Positions 8,889-17,612 are shown, counted from the first letter of the stretch. The stretch is DNA of 64,000 nt from an uncultured Carboxylicivirga sp. (GCF_963674565.1 NZ_OY771430.1:4092001-4156000), one strand, 5' to 3'. Notes: generated by a model from the letters alone, not told the origin. Program-made: numbers and translations.

Positions 8889-10145
8889 TTACAAAGCATT
8901 GATAGCCTCTACAGGATCCATTTTGGAAGCTTTCCAGGCTGGTATGTAACCTGATAAAATTCCAATGATTAATGAAATACCTATCCCGTTTAAAATATTA
9001 ACTAAACTTAATGAAATTGATAATTCAGTACTAACTCTTAACAGCAAAGTAATAATAAAGATGATCAGTAATCCGGCTAATCCACCGATTAATGACAAAG
9101 CAGTACTTTCAATCAAAAACTGAAGCAGAATAAAACGTCGCTTTGCACCCAAAGCTTTTTGAATTCCAATGATACGGGTACGCTCCTTCACTGATACAAA
9201 CATGATGTTGGCAATTCCAAATCCACCTACCAAAATAGAAAAACCGCCAATAAACCAACCTGCAATATCAATCGCACCAAATAAACCATCCAATCCTTTT
9301 TGAAGAAGACTAATCTGATTTAATGCAAAATCATTTTCAGCTTTTGGTTTAATTCTTCGTACTGCTCGCATAATACCTGTAAGCTCATCACTGATATCAT
9401 CCGAAGTATAACCCGGTAATGCTTTCACCATGATAAAAGGGTTAACTGACTCGCTGCGAAGATTAAACATTGTTTTAGCATAGTTAACTGGTAGCAGTAT
9501 GTTTTTATCCAGACTGTTACCAAACATATCTGAGCCTTGTTTTTGAATGACGCCTACCACTCTCAATTTTCGACCCATCATTTTAATCTCTCTTCCTAAA
9601 GGATCTAACCCCTGAAATAACTCAGCCGCAATATCAGCACCAATAACAGTAATATTGCTACCATTATGAGACTCCTGCTGAGAAAAATACCGGCCTGATC
9701 CAATCTCAAAACTCCAGATATCTTCAAAACTATGAGTCACCCCCATCACCGCCACTTTATCGTACGAATTATTCTCGTATACCAGGCGACGTGACGAAGC
9801 CATCACATAACAAACAGCTTCGGCCAGCTGTGATCTTTTCTGAACCTGCTCATAATCATCTAACCCGGGTACCCTTCGATTCATGTATCTCCACCAGGGA
9901 TATTCAGTTTCGCCTTCAGGTGGTGCCCATGGCCATTTTTGAATGTAAATAACATTGTTACCCAAAGATTCAACACTCTCCCGAACAGAATTCTCAAGAG
10001 TATCAATCAAAGTAAAAACTGAAATAATGGAAAAAATACCTATGGTAACACCGGAGAGAGTAAGCACAGTACGCAATACATTTGAACGTAATGCATTTAA
10101 TGCAAACAGGAAGCTCTCTTTGAAGAATTTATAAACAAGAATCAT
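8889..10145 (-). CDS. MacB/FtsX-type ABC transporter permease
   Basis: 418 residues from the ATG at 10145 (a TTG at 10163 would add 6). Typical MacB-PCD plus FtsX layout: one N-terminal membrane helix after ALNALRSNVLRTVLTLSGVT, a large periplasmic domain (about 45-270), and three C-terminal helices containing GIANIMFVSVKERTRIIGI, QKALGAKRR and the end motif IPAWKASKMDPVEA. Such permeases, with an ATPase and an adaptor, export or mechanically move lipoproteins, peptides or drugs. No ATPase or adaptor gene lies next to it here, so the partner must be elsewhere. It lies 77 nt downstream of the redox operon on the same strand and could be a distal part of that transcript. Confidence 0.92.
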   Translation of the reverse strand: MILVYKFFKESFLFALNALRSNVLRTVLTLSGVTIGIFSIISVFTLIDTLENSVRESVESLGNNVIYIQKWPWAPPEGETEYPWWRYMNRRVPGLDDYEQVQKRSQLAEAVCYVMASSRRLVYENNSYDKVAVMGVTHSFEDIWSFEIGSGRYFSQQESHNGSNITVIGADIAAELFQGLDPLGREIKMMGRKLRVVGVIQKQGSDMFGNSLDKNILLPVNYAKTMFNLRSESVNPFIMVKALPGYTSDDISDELTGIMRAVRRIKPKAENDFALNQISLLQKGLDGLFGAIDIAGWFIGGFSILVGGFGIANIMFVSVKERTRIIGIQKALGAKRRFILLQFLIESTALSLIGGLAGLLIIFIITLLLRVSTELSISLSLVNILNGIGISLIIGILSGYIPAWKASKMDPVEAINAL

Positions 10146-10222
10146 GGGCAGGTATCTTTGCAAAGCAAGATATGAAAAAAGTATGATCCCTGATAAATTT
10201 AACTATCTCAATTTTTAAAAGT

Positions 10223-11245
10223 CTAGATCAGAATTAGAAAATCATCGATTAAATAAACACCTGCCGTAACCAAAATGATACTAAAAATAACAGCCCCGAT
10301 TAAGGCTATTGCCAGCTTCTTCCCAAAAAACTTCAGTAACATAACAACTGATGAGATACAGACAGCTGATGAGGCCAGTGAAAATGCCATGGCCGAGGCC
10401 AGTGACAGATCGGTGTATTCAAGCAAGGGTTTTAGAAACAATACATCCGCTCCATTACAAACATAAATAGGAATACCCACCAACATCATAATGCCCGTTG
10501 AAAAGGGCTCCGTTGAGAATGAAAAAGACTCCAAAAAACGTTGTGGTTGAAAGTATTCAAATAGTAAAGTAAGCAACCCGGCAATAAGCATATACGGTAA
10601 AATCTTCTTCATATATACCATGGTCTTTCGAAAAGGACTCATATTACCAACTCCACACGATGATCCGCAATTATCGTAAACACCGTTTATCTGCAATTGA
10701 AAATAATTTGCCAGTTTTTCAACCATCAAACCCGAAAAGACTGCAACCACAAAAGAAGCGAATACACGAATCAAAGCATATTTGACTCCCAAGACCGTAA
10801 CCGACATAAAAACAATATAAGGATTCAGCAGAGGAGCAGCAATGATAAAGGTTACTAACGTACGTAGTTTTACCCTTTCTTTCATTGACTCAACAACCGG
10901 AATAACACCACAGGAGCAAACCGGTAAAAAAGAAGCATACACAAAGGCCAACAGCTGATTTTTAGGAAAGAATCGTTTAAGTTTTTTAGTGTGTTGCTCA
11001 ATTAAAACGCCTCCAAATATTCCCAACAATACAACCATAAAAAGTTCAACAAAATGCTCGTAGATATAAAATCCCCATCGAGGCAAAAACTGATACAATG
11101 CGCATTCTTCCTTATGACCGTAGCCTATTCCTGAAATATTCATATAGATGGTATCAGCCAGCATCAAAGTCAATGTGGAAAAAACAACCACCTTTGCCAC
11201 CCATTCTTTATCGATCACCCACTTATTATTGATTGCCGGTATCAT
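10223..11245 (-). CDS. DUF318 (YraQ/ArsP-like) membrane permease
   Basis: A 340-residue integral membrane protein of about eight helices. The family mark FLPVCSCGVIPVVESM is at about 107-122, the second half contains PIYVCNGADVLFLKPLLE, and there is a Cys-rich loop (NCGSSCGVG) between the halves. DUF318 members include ArsP, which exports trivalent organoarsenicals; most others have unknown substrates. The CSCG cysteines suggest binding of a soft metal, metalloid or thiol compound. The start overlaps the end of the upstream gene by 20 nt, so it is translationally coupled to it as the last gene of the redox operon. The substrate is not deducible from sequence. Confidence 0.85.
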   Translation of the reverse strand: MIPAINNKWVIDKEWVAKVVVFSTLTLMLADTIYMNISGIGYGHKEECALYQFLPRWGFYIYEHFVELFMVVLLGIFGGVLIEQHTKKLKRFFPKNQLLAFVYASFLPVCSCGVIPVVESMKERVKLRTLVTFIIAAPLLNPYIVFMSVTVLGVKYALIRVFASFVVAVFSGLMVEKLANYFQLQINGVYDNCGSSCGVGNMSPFRKTMVYMKKILPYMLIAGLLTLLFEYFQPQRFLESFSFSTEPFSTGIMMLVGIPIYVCNGADVLFLKPLLEYTDLSLASAMAFSLASSAVCISSVVMLLKFFGKKLAIALIGAVIFSIILVTAGVYLIDDFLILI

Positions 11246-11642
11246 CTGTTTTTAATTTTAATTGAGTAAAGAACTCCCCTTTATCTGCTTTGCGCATCAG
11301 GGTTATTTTGCTTAATCCTTTCTTATTTCCTATCACCTTCACATCCATTTTCCTGATCCAATAATTACAGGTATCACGCTGCCAGCCCTCATCTTTTAGT
11401 AATTCCAAGCCCGAAAGAAAAAGTTTGGTATTACTCATTCCATCCTCGCATATTTCAGCTGGTAACTGAACCTGACCTTCCAAAGAAATCACATCAGAAA
11501 GAGCATAAGTGGATTTTTCTCCCTTTATAATTATGATTTGAGCCTTTACAGTCTGGCAATCTGCTTCAATTGTAAATGCAAAAGAATAAAGTAGCAGCAC
11601 TCCTACTGAAATCATCCATATCCTTCTTTGTGTTCTATTCAT
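11226..11642 (-). CDS. Small exported protein of redox operon
   Basis: 138 residues from the ATG at 11642, which begins 1 nt after the stop of the polyferredoxin gene; an upstream in-frame ATG would run 66 nt into that gene and is less likely. It starts with a membrane or signal segment (MISVGVLLLYSFAFTIEA), then a soluble domain predicted to be beta-rich with cysteines at the processing region (EADC), in PAEICEDG and in RDTCNYWIRK. In size and layout it resembles the first gene of the operon (15495-15878), but I could not align them convincingly. No family recognised. A periplasmic accessory role is an inference from operon position only. Confidence 0.72.
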   Translation of the reverse strand: MNRTQRRIWMISVGVLLLYSFAFTIEADCQTVKAQIIIIKGEKSTYALSDVISLEGQVQLPAEICEDGMSNTKLFLSGLELLKDEGWQRDTCNYWIRKMDVKVIGNKKGLSKITLMRKADKGEFFTQLKLKTDDTGNQ

Positions 11643-11643
11643 C

Positions 11644-12834
11644 TTAGTTACTTTGAATCGCACCTTCAGGACAAACCGATTCGCATTTACCACATTTTGA
11701 ACAATCATTCTGAGTTATCTCAGCCGTTCCAATCTCACGTAATATGGCATCCTCAGGACAAACCGGATAGCATTCGCCACAGTTGGTGCATAAGTCAGCA
11801 TCAATTTCAGGTGCATCTGATGAAGCTGTTTTTTCTATGGCATCAACCGTACAAACGGTTAAACACTCTCCACAACTTACACATTCATCCTGGTTGATGG
11901 ACGGAACAGAAGGTGAAGAAGCCTGCTCTAAACTAATAGCCTCATCATTACAAACATCCATACAATTGCCACAACTATTACATTTAGAAGTATCAATATT
12001 GGCAATTCCTGTTGACGCTGTTCCACTCTTGGTAATGGCACTTTTTGAACATTCATCATAGCAATCGCCACAATGAGTACATTTATCCTGATCGATGGTA
12101 ACTTCAGCATTGGTAATGGCACCATGCCCGCATTTTTTTAGGCAATTACCGCATTTGGTACATTTTGAAGTATCAATGGAAGCTTTTCCGTTAACTTTTG
12201 AAATGGCACCCACAGAACATCCACTTGAACATCTGTCGGTACAACCATGACAACGGCTTGTATTAACACTGTAGTTGGCAACCGAATAGTAAATTGCATT
12301 GCCCTGACTTTCGCATTTATCAATACAATCGCCACAACCTACACAATTACTGTTTACCTTATAAGTTACATTTGATACATTTAAACTGATCGCATTCTGA
12401 TCACATACCTCAAGGCAGTTACCGCAATCTGTGCAATTATCATCGTTGATACTGTAGGTTTTTACAGCAACAAGCGTTGCATTGTAAGTACACACTTCAG
12501 AGCACATATTACATTCGTTACAATTATCAGCATTGATGGTAAAAACAGCCGGTGTAACTTTCACAGCATTCTCAGGGCATGCATTGGAACATAGCGTGCA
12601 TGAAATACACTCCGATTCATTGATAGAGTAATTACTTGCTCCTGTTATATTGATTGCGTTGTAATAACATACATCCAGACATTCCTCGCAACCGGTGCAC
12701 AACGATACATTCACAAAGTAATCGCCATACATACTTTCACTGCAGGCTTTTAACAAAGGTGGCAAAGTAAGTAAGACACCTGCCTTACCTAACTTTAATA
12801 GAAATTCGCGACGGTTAAATGATTTATTTTCCAT
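11644..12834 (-). CDS. Exported polyferredoxin with twelve 4Fe-4S Cys motifs
   Basis: 396 residues. The N-terminus is a twin-arginine signal (NRREFLLKLGKAG, Arg8-Arg9) running into PPLLKAC; Cys31 sits in a lipobox-like context, so the mature protein may be a lipoprotein. After that the chain is twelve Cys-rich motifs: eleven of the form CxxCxxCxxxC (for example CTGCEECLDVC, CTHCGDCYDEC, CSKCGKCESVC) and one variant CHGCTDRCSSGC. Each is followed by a short hydrophobic AI strand, and the motifs repeat about every 26-35 residues, equivalent to six tandem 2[4Fe-4S] ferredoxin domains. The proline after the fourth Cys is present only in the last two motifs and motif 2 is close to it. A role as a multi-cluster electron conduit outside the cytoplasmic membrane is inferred. 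No catalytic domain is present. Confidence 0.93.
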   Translation of the reverse strand: MENKSFNRREFLLKLGKAGVLLTLPPLLKACSESMYGDYFVNVSLCTGCEECLDVCYYNAINITGASNYSINESECISCTLCSNACPENAVKVTPAVFTINADNCNECNMCSEVCTYNATLVAVKTYSINDDNCTDCGNCLEVCDQNAISLNVSNVTYKVNSNCVGCGDCIDKCESQGNAIYYSVANYSVNTSRCHGCTDRCSSGCSVGAISKVNGKASIDTSKCTKCGNCLKKCGHGAITNAEVTIDQDKCTHCGDCYDECSKSAITKSGTASTGIANIDTSKCNSCGNCMDVCNDEAISLEQASSPSVPSINQDECVSCGECLTVCTVDAIEKTASSDAPEIDADLCTNCGECYPVCPEDAILREIGTAEITQNDCSKCGKCESVCPEGAIQSN

Positions 12835-12864
12835 TTGCTCACTTTTTAGTTGCTTGATTACTTC

Positions 12865-14121
12865 TTAAAAATTAAATCGTAGTTCCAGTCGCCCTAAAAC
12901 GGCATGGTCGTCATTCTCAATCAGGTCACTTTTAATGTAGCCCATAATGGCATTAGCCTGCAGATGTTTAAAAAATATCTTTCCGCATTGCAGATCCAGT
13001 TCCTGCATCGAAGAGATTTGATTTGAACAGGCATATTGAAGTTTAAAATGTGTTTTTACTTTTGGAAAGGTATGTTTAACCGAAGTAAGAAATATTGGCA
13101 TCTCAGTAGCATCCAGTCGAAGAACTTCGCCTGCAAGAATATTACTAAATCGGTTTAAAACATTCGCATCGGCAGATATATCGGTGAAATCAAGGTAATT
13201 AAAAAGCAAGGATGATTTTTGCATATTCCCCCATATAAAATCTTTTTGCAGCTTCATGTCATAGATGATACCCTGATTATTTTGTCCGGACTGATACAAT
13301 ATTTCTGGTTTAAAACTCAAATTTTCACCCCAGGAAACATCCGCAAATAACCCGGTTGATACGAAAGACGTTTCAACCTGCGAACCAAACTCGGTATATA
13401 CAGCCCAACCTAATTCGCTAACCTTAAAGGAACTGTTTGTTTCGAATTCATTCATTGAGCTGAATTCATCACCTAAGCCTTCAGAACTAAATTCACCAGA
13501 ATCAGAAGATTTTCCCGGCAAGAAACTTAAAGTGAAGGCAGCCAGGTTGGTTTTCCACAGATCGGAACCTATGCTATTAACCGTTCGGTCGGGAATAATA
13601 TCATATAAATAACAGGTGCTGCAAAAAGTTCCGTTACGAGCAAAGTCGTTGGATACTGAACCTAATGAAAAATTAATTTTCCATTGGTTACCGGAATATT
13701 TATAACTCACACCCAGCATCCTTTCATTCAATAAATAATGATCATTGAGGGTAGCAGAATGCAATCCGATCATCAAATTTGATTGATCATTCTGATACTT
13801 ATAAAAAGCCTCACGTAAACCCAAACGATGATTGCTAAACAAATAATCAGTATCCAGATCTTTCTGACGCCAGTATTTTACCCCGCCTTCAAAATAGAAA
13901 GTTGAATGATTTGTTGAATAGTCCAGACCTAAAAATGTCATCCCATTGGCAATATGGCTATTGGTGAGGTATCCCTGAGATGTCTCCACTTCAGCTGCCC
14001 ACATTAGGTTTGACTGGCCAACAGGCTTTAAAAAAGCCCCTAACCTGCTTCTGCAGTTCCACTGAGCATTCAGCAAAGTACTAAATGCCGTCAATACCGT
14101 TAGTAAAATAAATTTGTTCAT
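12865..14121 (-). CDS. Putative outer-membrane beta-barrel protein of redox operon
   Basis: 418 residues from the ATG at 14121, preceded by GGGGAG; an upstream TTG is rejected. Signal peptide MNKFILLTVLTAFSTLLNAQ, then alternating aromatic strands to a terminal Phe (RLELRFNF), as in outer-membrane barrels. The family is not recognised. A low-complexity acidic insert at about 205-230 (SGEFSSEGLGDEFSSMNEFE) repeats an EFSS motif, and a similar but longer tract is in the neighbouring NapH-like protein. Two cysteines lie close together in GTFCSTCYLYD. In the operon it is placed between the membrane Fe-S protein and the polyferredoxin genes, so it may form a pore or sheath for them; that is inference. 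Confidence 0.7.
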   Translation of the reverse strand: MNKFILLTVLTAFSTLLNAQWNCRSRLGAFLKPVGQSNLMWAAEVETSQGYLTNSHIANGMTFLGLDYSTNHSTFYFEGGVKYWRQKDLDTDYLFSNHRLGLREAFYKYQNDQSNLMIGLHSATLNDHYLLNERMLGVSYKYSGNQWKINFSLGSVSNDFARNGTFCSTCYLYDIIPDRTVNSIGSDLWKTNLAAFTLSFLPGKSSDSGEFSSEGLGDEFSSMNEFETNSSFKVSELGWAVYTEFGSQVETSFVSTGLFADVSWGENLSFKPEILYQSGQNNQGIIYDMKLQKDFIWGNMQKSSLLFNYLDFTDISADANVLNRFSNILAGEVLRLDATEMPIFLTSVKHTFPKVKTHFKLQYACSNQISSMQELDLQCGKIFFKHLQANAIMGYIKSDLIENDDHAVLGRLELRFNF

Positions 14122-14145
14122 CTCCCCAAAAGACAAATGTTGTTT

Positions 14146-15492
14146 CTAAACCTTTTTAAGCGTAGTAAATGATAAAGCATCTTTACTACAGGAATCCAGA
14201 CAGTCGCCACACGCAATACAATTTGAAACATCTAACATGCTTTTCTTATTCTCATAAAGCAATGCGTGACTTTTGCATTGGCGACTGCATTTAACGCAAT
14301 CGATACACGATGGATTTTTTGATATTCTTCTGGCTCCGGGTATAAGACTTACCCAACCCAAAACCAATCCAACCGGACAAACCGATCGACAGAACGGACG
14401 GTAGATCAGTACCGATGAGAGCAATAAAACTACCAGCAAAACATATCCTGTAACATTGGCCGAAAACAGGTTAAAGGCCACTTTAAAAGGATCGTAATGG
14501 ATATATATATTTGTTTTAGTGATAATAAGCTGTAAAATCAACAAGGCGAAAAGAGCAATCTGAACAAATCGTAATACCTTTTGATGCTTTTCTTTTTTGA
14601 GTAAATCAAGTTTGGTTGTCGAATAAATAAATTCCTGAAATGCACCTAAATGACACAACCATCCGCACCAAACCCGTCCAAAGAAATAGGTTAAAGGTAT
14701 TAACCCTAAAAACCATAAAAGTGATATCCATTTAATATTCAAACCTGCGAAAAAAAGTATCAGATTTTGAAAAGATGAAATCATACATGGACAGCCACCT
14801 TTAATAAATCCTAACCATACCAGCATAGCGAGCAAAAAGAAAGGGCGTAGCTTTTGAAATTGAGTATTATTAACCATCAGACCAACTACAATGGTTAATA
14901 GCAATAAAACTCCCAGCTCAATCAGCAAATTTTTATCCGACTCCGTTAATAAACCTGTTGACTCTTCATTACTTTCACTGGCAGCAAATTCATCATTACT
15001 AATTGCAGAGAACTCTGTACCGGATTCAATAAATTCATCTCCATCAATACTCGAAAACTCTTCTCCTGATGTTTTAAATTCGGTAAAATCATCCCCGCTT
15101 TCATCCAACGAAATAAATTCATCTCCTGCAGTTACAAATTCATCGAGCTCTAAAGCATCAGCCAATACTATACATTCTTCTTTTTCCCTGCTTGAATGTG
15201 GAACAAAGGAAGTTACCAACAGAGCTGTAACAACCAATGCGCCAGCAACTGCATAATATTTTCTTTTCTTCGTTTTATATAAATAGGCTGAAACCAATGC
15301 GACCAGAACCGACAAAACAATTGTTTGGCTGGCTCTTCCGGTTGAATTTCCATCAACAGCATACGAGCAATCTGCACACTTCTCACTCTGCACAGAACAA
15401 TCCTTCACCTGCTGCTTTTTAATAGATTGTGATGATGCAACCTGAAAAATCAGAATAAATCCAAAAGCTATTATGAAAATGAGTCGCTTCAA
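14146..15492 (-). CDS. NapH/NosR-like membrane 4Fe-4S protein
   Basis: About 448 residues. No ATG fits; a TTG at 15492 has AGAGG 6 nt upstream and gives MKRLIFIIAF, while a TTG at 15498 overlaps the previous stop codon. Layout: signal-like first helix with a following CSVQSEKCADC pair, two helices, an acidic loop (about 115-175) rich in EF dipeptides (GDEF, GEEFSS, GTEFS), then five or more helices holding GGCPCM, GRVWCGWLCHLGAFQE and CRSVCPVGLVLG, the two Cys-containing segments typical of NapH/NosR/CcoG-type proteins, and finally two 4Fe-4S motifs (CIDCVKCSRQC, CIACGDCLDSC). Family members pass electrons from quinol or other donors across the membrane. It is the likely electron source for the operon's polyferredoxin. 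Confidence 0.88.
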   Translation of the reverse strand: MKRLIFIIAFGFILIFQVASSQSIKKQQVKDCSVQSEKCADCSYAVDGNSTGRASQTIVLSVLVALVSAYLYKTKKRKYYAVAGALVVTALLVTSFVPHSSREKEECIVLADALELDEFVTAGDEFISLDESGDDFTEFKTSGEEFSSIDGDEFIESGTEFSAISNDEFAASESNEESTGLLTESDKNLLIELGVLLLLTIVVGLMVNNTQFQKLRPFFLLAMLVWLGFIKGGCPCMISSFQNLILFFAGLNIKWISLLWFLGLIPLTYFFGRVWCGWLCHLGAFQEFIYSTTKLDLLKKEKHQKVLRFVQIALFALLILQLIITKTNIYIHYDPFKVAFNLFSANVTGYVLLVVLLLSSVLIYRPFCRSVCPVGLVLGWVSLIPGARRISKNPSCIDCVKCSRQCKSHALLYENKKSMLDVSNCIACGDCLDSCSKDALSFTTLKKV

Positions 15493-15494
15493 AA

Positions 15495-15878
15495 TCAACC
15501 TCTTTTGATAACAATACTGCCCATGCCACCTTCTTTATCGCAGGAGCGAATAGCTGTAATCTGAGGCTCCTTTTCCTTATCATTCTTTGGTTTCAGGACC
15601 TGTACCTTAAGCTTGCGGGTATATTCCATATCTGAGACCTTTTGCCACTCGGTCGCTGCCAGAATTTTTACTCCCTGATACTGAAATTTGGTATCTTTAA
15701 CAGACAATGGACATGCGCGATGTGTAAAAACCAATTTTACCTCAACAATTACCACTTCCCCTTCATGATAGGTTTCCTTAGCATCGCCACTAACCTTAAG
15801 TGTTAATTCACATGCCTTGGTAGCCACCATAGAAAAAATAAGCAATCCCAGTAATATAATGATGCGATGTTTATTCAT
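15495..15878 (-). CDS. Small exported protein, first gene of redox operon
   Basis: 127 residues with a signal peptide (MNKHRIIILLGLLIFSMVATKAC; Cys may be the lipidated or first mature residue), then a beta-rich domain with VEVKLVFTHRACPL and a late Cys in IRSCDKEGG. No family recognised. It overlaps the NapH-like gene's alternative start, which marks translational coupling. The last residues (KRG, AAAAGAGG on the DNA) double as the ribosome-binding site of the next gene. It could be a periplasmic chaperone or ligand-binding protein of the redox system, which is guesswork. Confidence 0.75.
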   Translation of the reverse strand: MNKHRIIILLGLLIFSMVATKACELTLKVSGDAKETYHEGEVVIVEVKLVFTHRACPLSVKDTKFQYQGVKILAATEWQKVSDMEYTRKLKVQVLKPKNDKEKEPQITAIRSCDKEGGMGSIVIKRG

Positions 15879-15980
15879 GATGATGCTGTTTGTCGAAAAA
15901 GAAATCCATCAGCCCGAGTTAACGGACTAATGAATCAAATACATAATATTATTTGTCCTTATCAATATTTAAACCTGAAT

Positions 15981-16011
15981 CAAAAGTATTTTTGAAAGGT
16001 TTTGAGGACAA
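15981..16011 (-). promoter_or_regulatory. Putative Bacteroidota promoter of redox operon
   Basis: On the minus strand TTG (16011-16009), 20 nt, then TACTTTTG (15988-15981) matches the TTG-N19-21-TAnnTTTG form of Bacteroidota housekeeping promoters. It lies about 100 nt before the first gene, in an otherwise featureless 271-nt gap (15879-16149). Confidence 0.5.
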
Positions 16012-16149
16012 ACAAATTCGACATACAGATCTATTTTAACTACAAGTGAACGTATTACTTAATCAAAAATTAATGCAGGACATTTCGGTAACAAACGACC
16101 TAAAAATCTTAAATATCAAATAGTTTGAAATGCTCAGTTGGAATATAAA

Positions 16150-17184
16150 CTATCCGTTTACTTCAGATAAGTTAGCTCTTCTAAGAATGATTTTGGCAAT
16201 ATCACGATAGTCTTTAATACCGATTAGTTTAATGTAGATAGTATTGTTATCATTATCTGTTTCACCTGTATCAATATATACCGAACCAATATTTTTAGCA
16301 TATTCGAAAAGATTCTGCCGACAACTCACTTCCTTAATAGTTGCATACGAAGTAAACTCGGATTCATTCTGGAAGAAAATACTTTTTTCTTTTATATAAA
16401 TCCCATTGGGATCAACAATATAAAATATTCCATGATGCAGAATGAGAAAAGCAGGTATTAATAAAATTCCAAGTATAAAGGCAGCAATTCCTAAAACATC
16501 TAAATCTTGACTGTTAATAGGGTACAGCTTATATATTCCAAATCCAATGAATACAATTGAATAATAACTTTTACGAATAAGAAATGACAATCTATCAGGT
16601 TTTAGTTTAATTATATCTTCGCTCTCCGGTTTTGTTGATGAATAATTCGAAACAATTAGCTCTTTTGTATTCTGATCATCTTTTACCTTTCGAAATATTT
16701 TATAAAGACCAATCAACAATAACCCCAGGCATAGTCCCGGAATTAATTTATTTACCAATCTGTTATTACATTCGTTAAACTGATCAAATGTTATTATCGT
16801 CCCTGATCTTGAACAATAAGCATCACATATTTTATACGTTCTGTATTTTTTCCCTTTCCAGGGAATAGTAATTGATGAACTTTTCAATTGTGTATGAAGT
16901 ACTACTTCATCACCTTTCTGAAGTTGTAAAACTTCTTTGGCTATCCTGGAATTATATGAACAACCTGAAAATTCATATAAATCATCATATCCGGCAATCC
17001 ACAATCCTATGTATTCATTGTCTTCATCATGCACTCCTTTTGCTGGATTGTCACTTAATCTGCCTTTAATAAGATTAGTATTTTCTACATCATATATCTC
17101 AGGATTTCGACTAACGAAATAAATGGCAACTGCTACTATAATTAGAATAACTGATTCGCTATACTTTACAAAGATGGTTTTCAT
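16150..17184 (-). CDS. Membrane protein with C-terminal PH-like domain
   Basis: 344 residues, not recognised as a named family. Seen: membrane helix at about 9-26, an extracytoplasmic domain with four or five cysteines (GCSYN, KICDAYCSRSG, ECNN), a helix near 147-165, a linker, two helices near 208-252, and a last soluble region of about 90 residues that reads like the bacterial PH (bPH) domains that follow paired helices in YdbT/YdbS-type proteins (IKEVSCRQNLFEYAKNIGSVYIDTG compressed pattern: root near 285, IGSVYIDTG near 302-310). It is the last gene of a three-gene minus-strand group, with 8 nt to the previous gene. Confidence 0.68.
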   Translation of the reverse strand: MKTIFVKYSESVILIIVAVAIYFVSRNPEIYDVENTNLIKGRLSDNPAKGVHDEDNEYIGLWIAGYDDLYEFSGCSYNSRIAKEVLQLQKGDEVVLHTQLKSSSITIPWKGKKYRTYKICDAYCSRSGTIITFDQFNECNNRLVNKLIPGLCLGLLLIGLYKIFRKVKDDQNTKELIVSNYSSTKPESEDIIKLKPDRLSFLIRKSYYSIVFIGFGIYKLYPINSQDLDVLGIAAFILGILLIPAFLILHHGIFYIVDPNGIYIKEKSIFFQNESEFTSYATIKEVSCRQNLFEYAKNIGSVYIDTGETDNDNNTIYIKLIGIKDYRDIAKIILRRANLSEVNG

Positions 17185-17192
17185 TTAGGTGA

Positions 17193-17612
17193 TTAATTCA
17201 GTCGATTGTTCTTTTTCAAGTATCTTGCCTTTTGAGATCTATCCAAGTATTTTTTAAGCAATACTTTATCTTTTTTAATTATTTGTACTTTCTCAATATC
17301 TGTATACGGTATAAAAGCATTAATCTTTGCATCTTTCTTACTATAAACACAATAGTAAATTCCTTTTTCATATTGAACACGTTCTGAATCTATTGTAAAT
17401 GAACCCTCATAAACAAATCCATTTGCTTTATATAAATAACCAACAGAAGATGATATATCATTAAATGATTCTCCTTTTGTAACACATTTGGTAACTGCTA
17501 CCTCATTAAAATAATTATCAAAAAAGTAAGAGTTTCTAAACTCTATCGAAATCGCTAAAACAACAAAAAGCAATATTGCAACAGCCCAATGCCAATATTT
17601 CCTTCTGAACAT
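17193..17612 (-). CDS. Small membrane-anchored protein, unknown
   Basis: 139 residues: one N-terminal membrane helix (WHWAVAILLFVVLAI region, about 8-24), an extracytoplasmic domain of short strands (GYLYKANGFVYEGSFTI), and a lysine-rich tail (KKYLDRSQKARYLKKNN). I recognise no family. Its ATG directly abuts the stop codon of the DUF4349 gene, so the two are co-transcribed, and the next gene follows after 8 nt. Confidence 0.7.
   Translation of the reverse strand: MFRRKYWHWAVAILLFVVLAISIEFRNSYFFDNYFNEVAVTKCVTKGESFNDISSSVGYLYKANGFVYEGSFTIDSERVQYEKGIYYCVYSKKDAKINAFIPYTDIEKVQIIKKDKVLLKKYLDRSQKARYLKKNNRLN

Noticed and set aside
10223..11245. Calling the permease ArsP and the locus an arsenic-resistance operon
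   Set aside because: No ArsR, ArsC, ArsB or ArsM-like gene is nearby and DUF318 covers many substrates, so only the family is supported.
11928..12335. Two 65-codon minus-strand frames and several plus-strand frames inside the polyferredoxin gene
   Set aside because: They are shadow frames caused by the repeated Cys codons; the main frame has twelve intact motifs and a signal peptide.
14891..15256. 121-codon plus-strand frame rich in Ser and Asn
   Set aside because: It is the antisense shadow of the acidic EF-rich loop of the NapH-like gene; no start context and no family resemblance.
15879..16149. Possible small gene in the gap before the redox operon
   Set aside because: No open frame of useful length with a start site; only a promoter-like pair of boxes is present.
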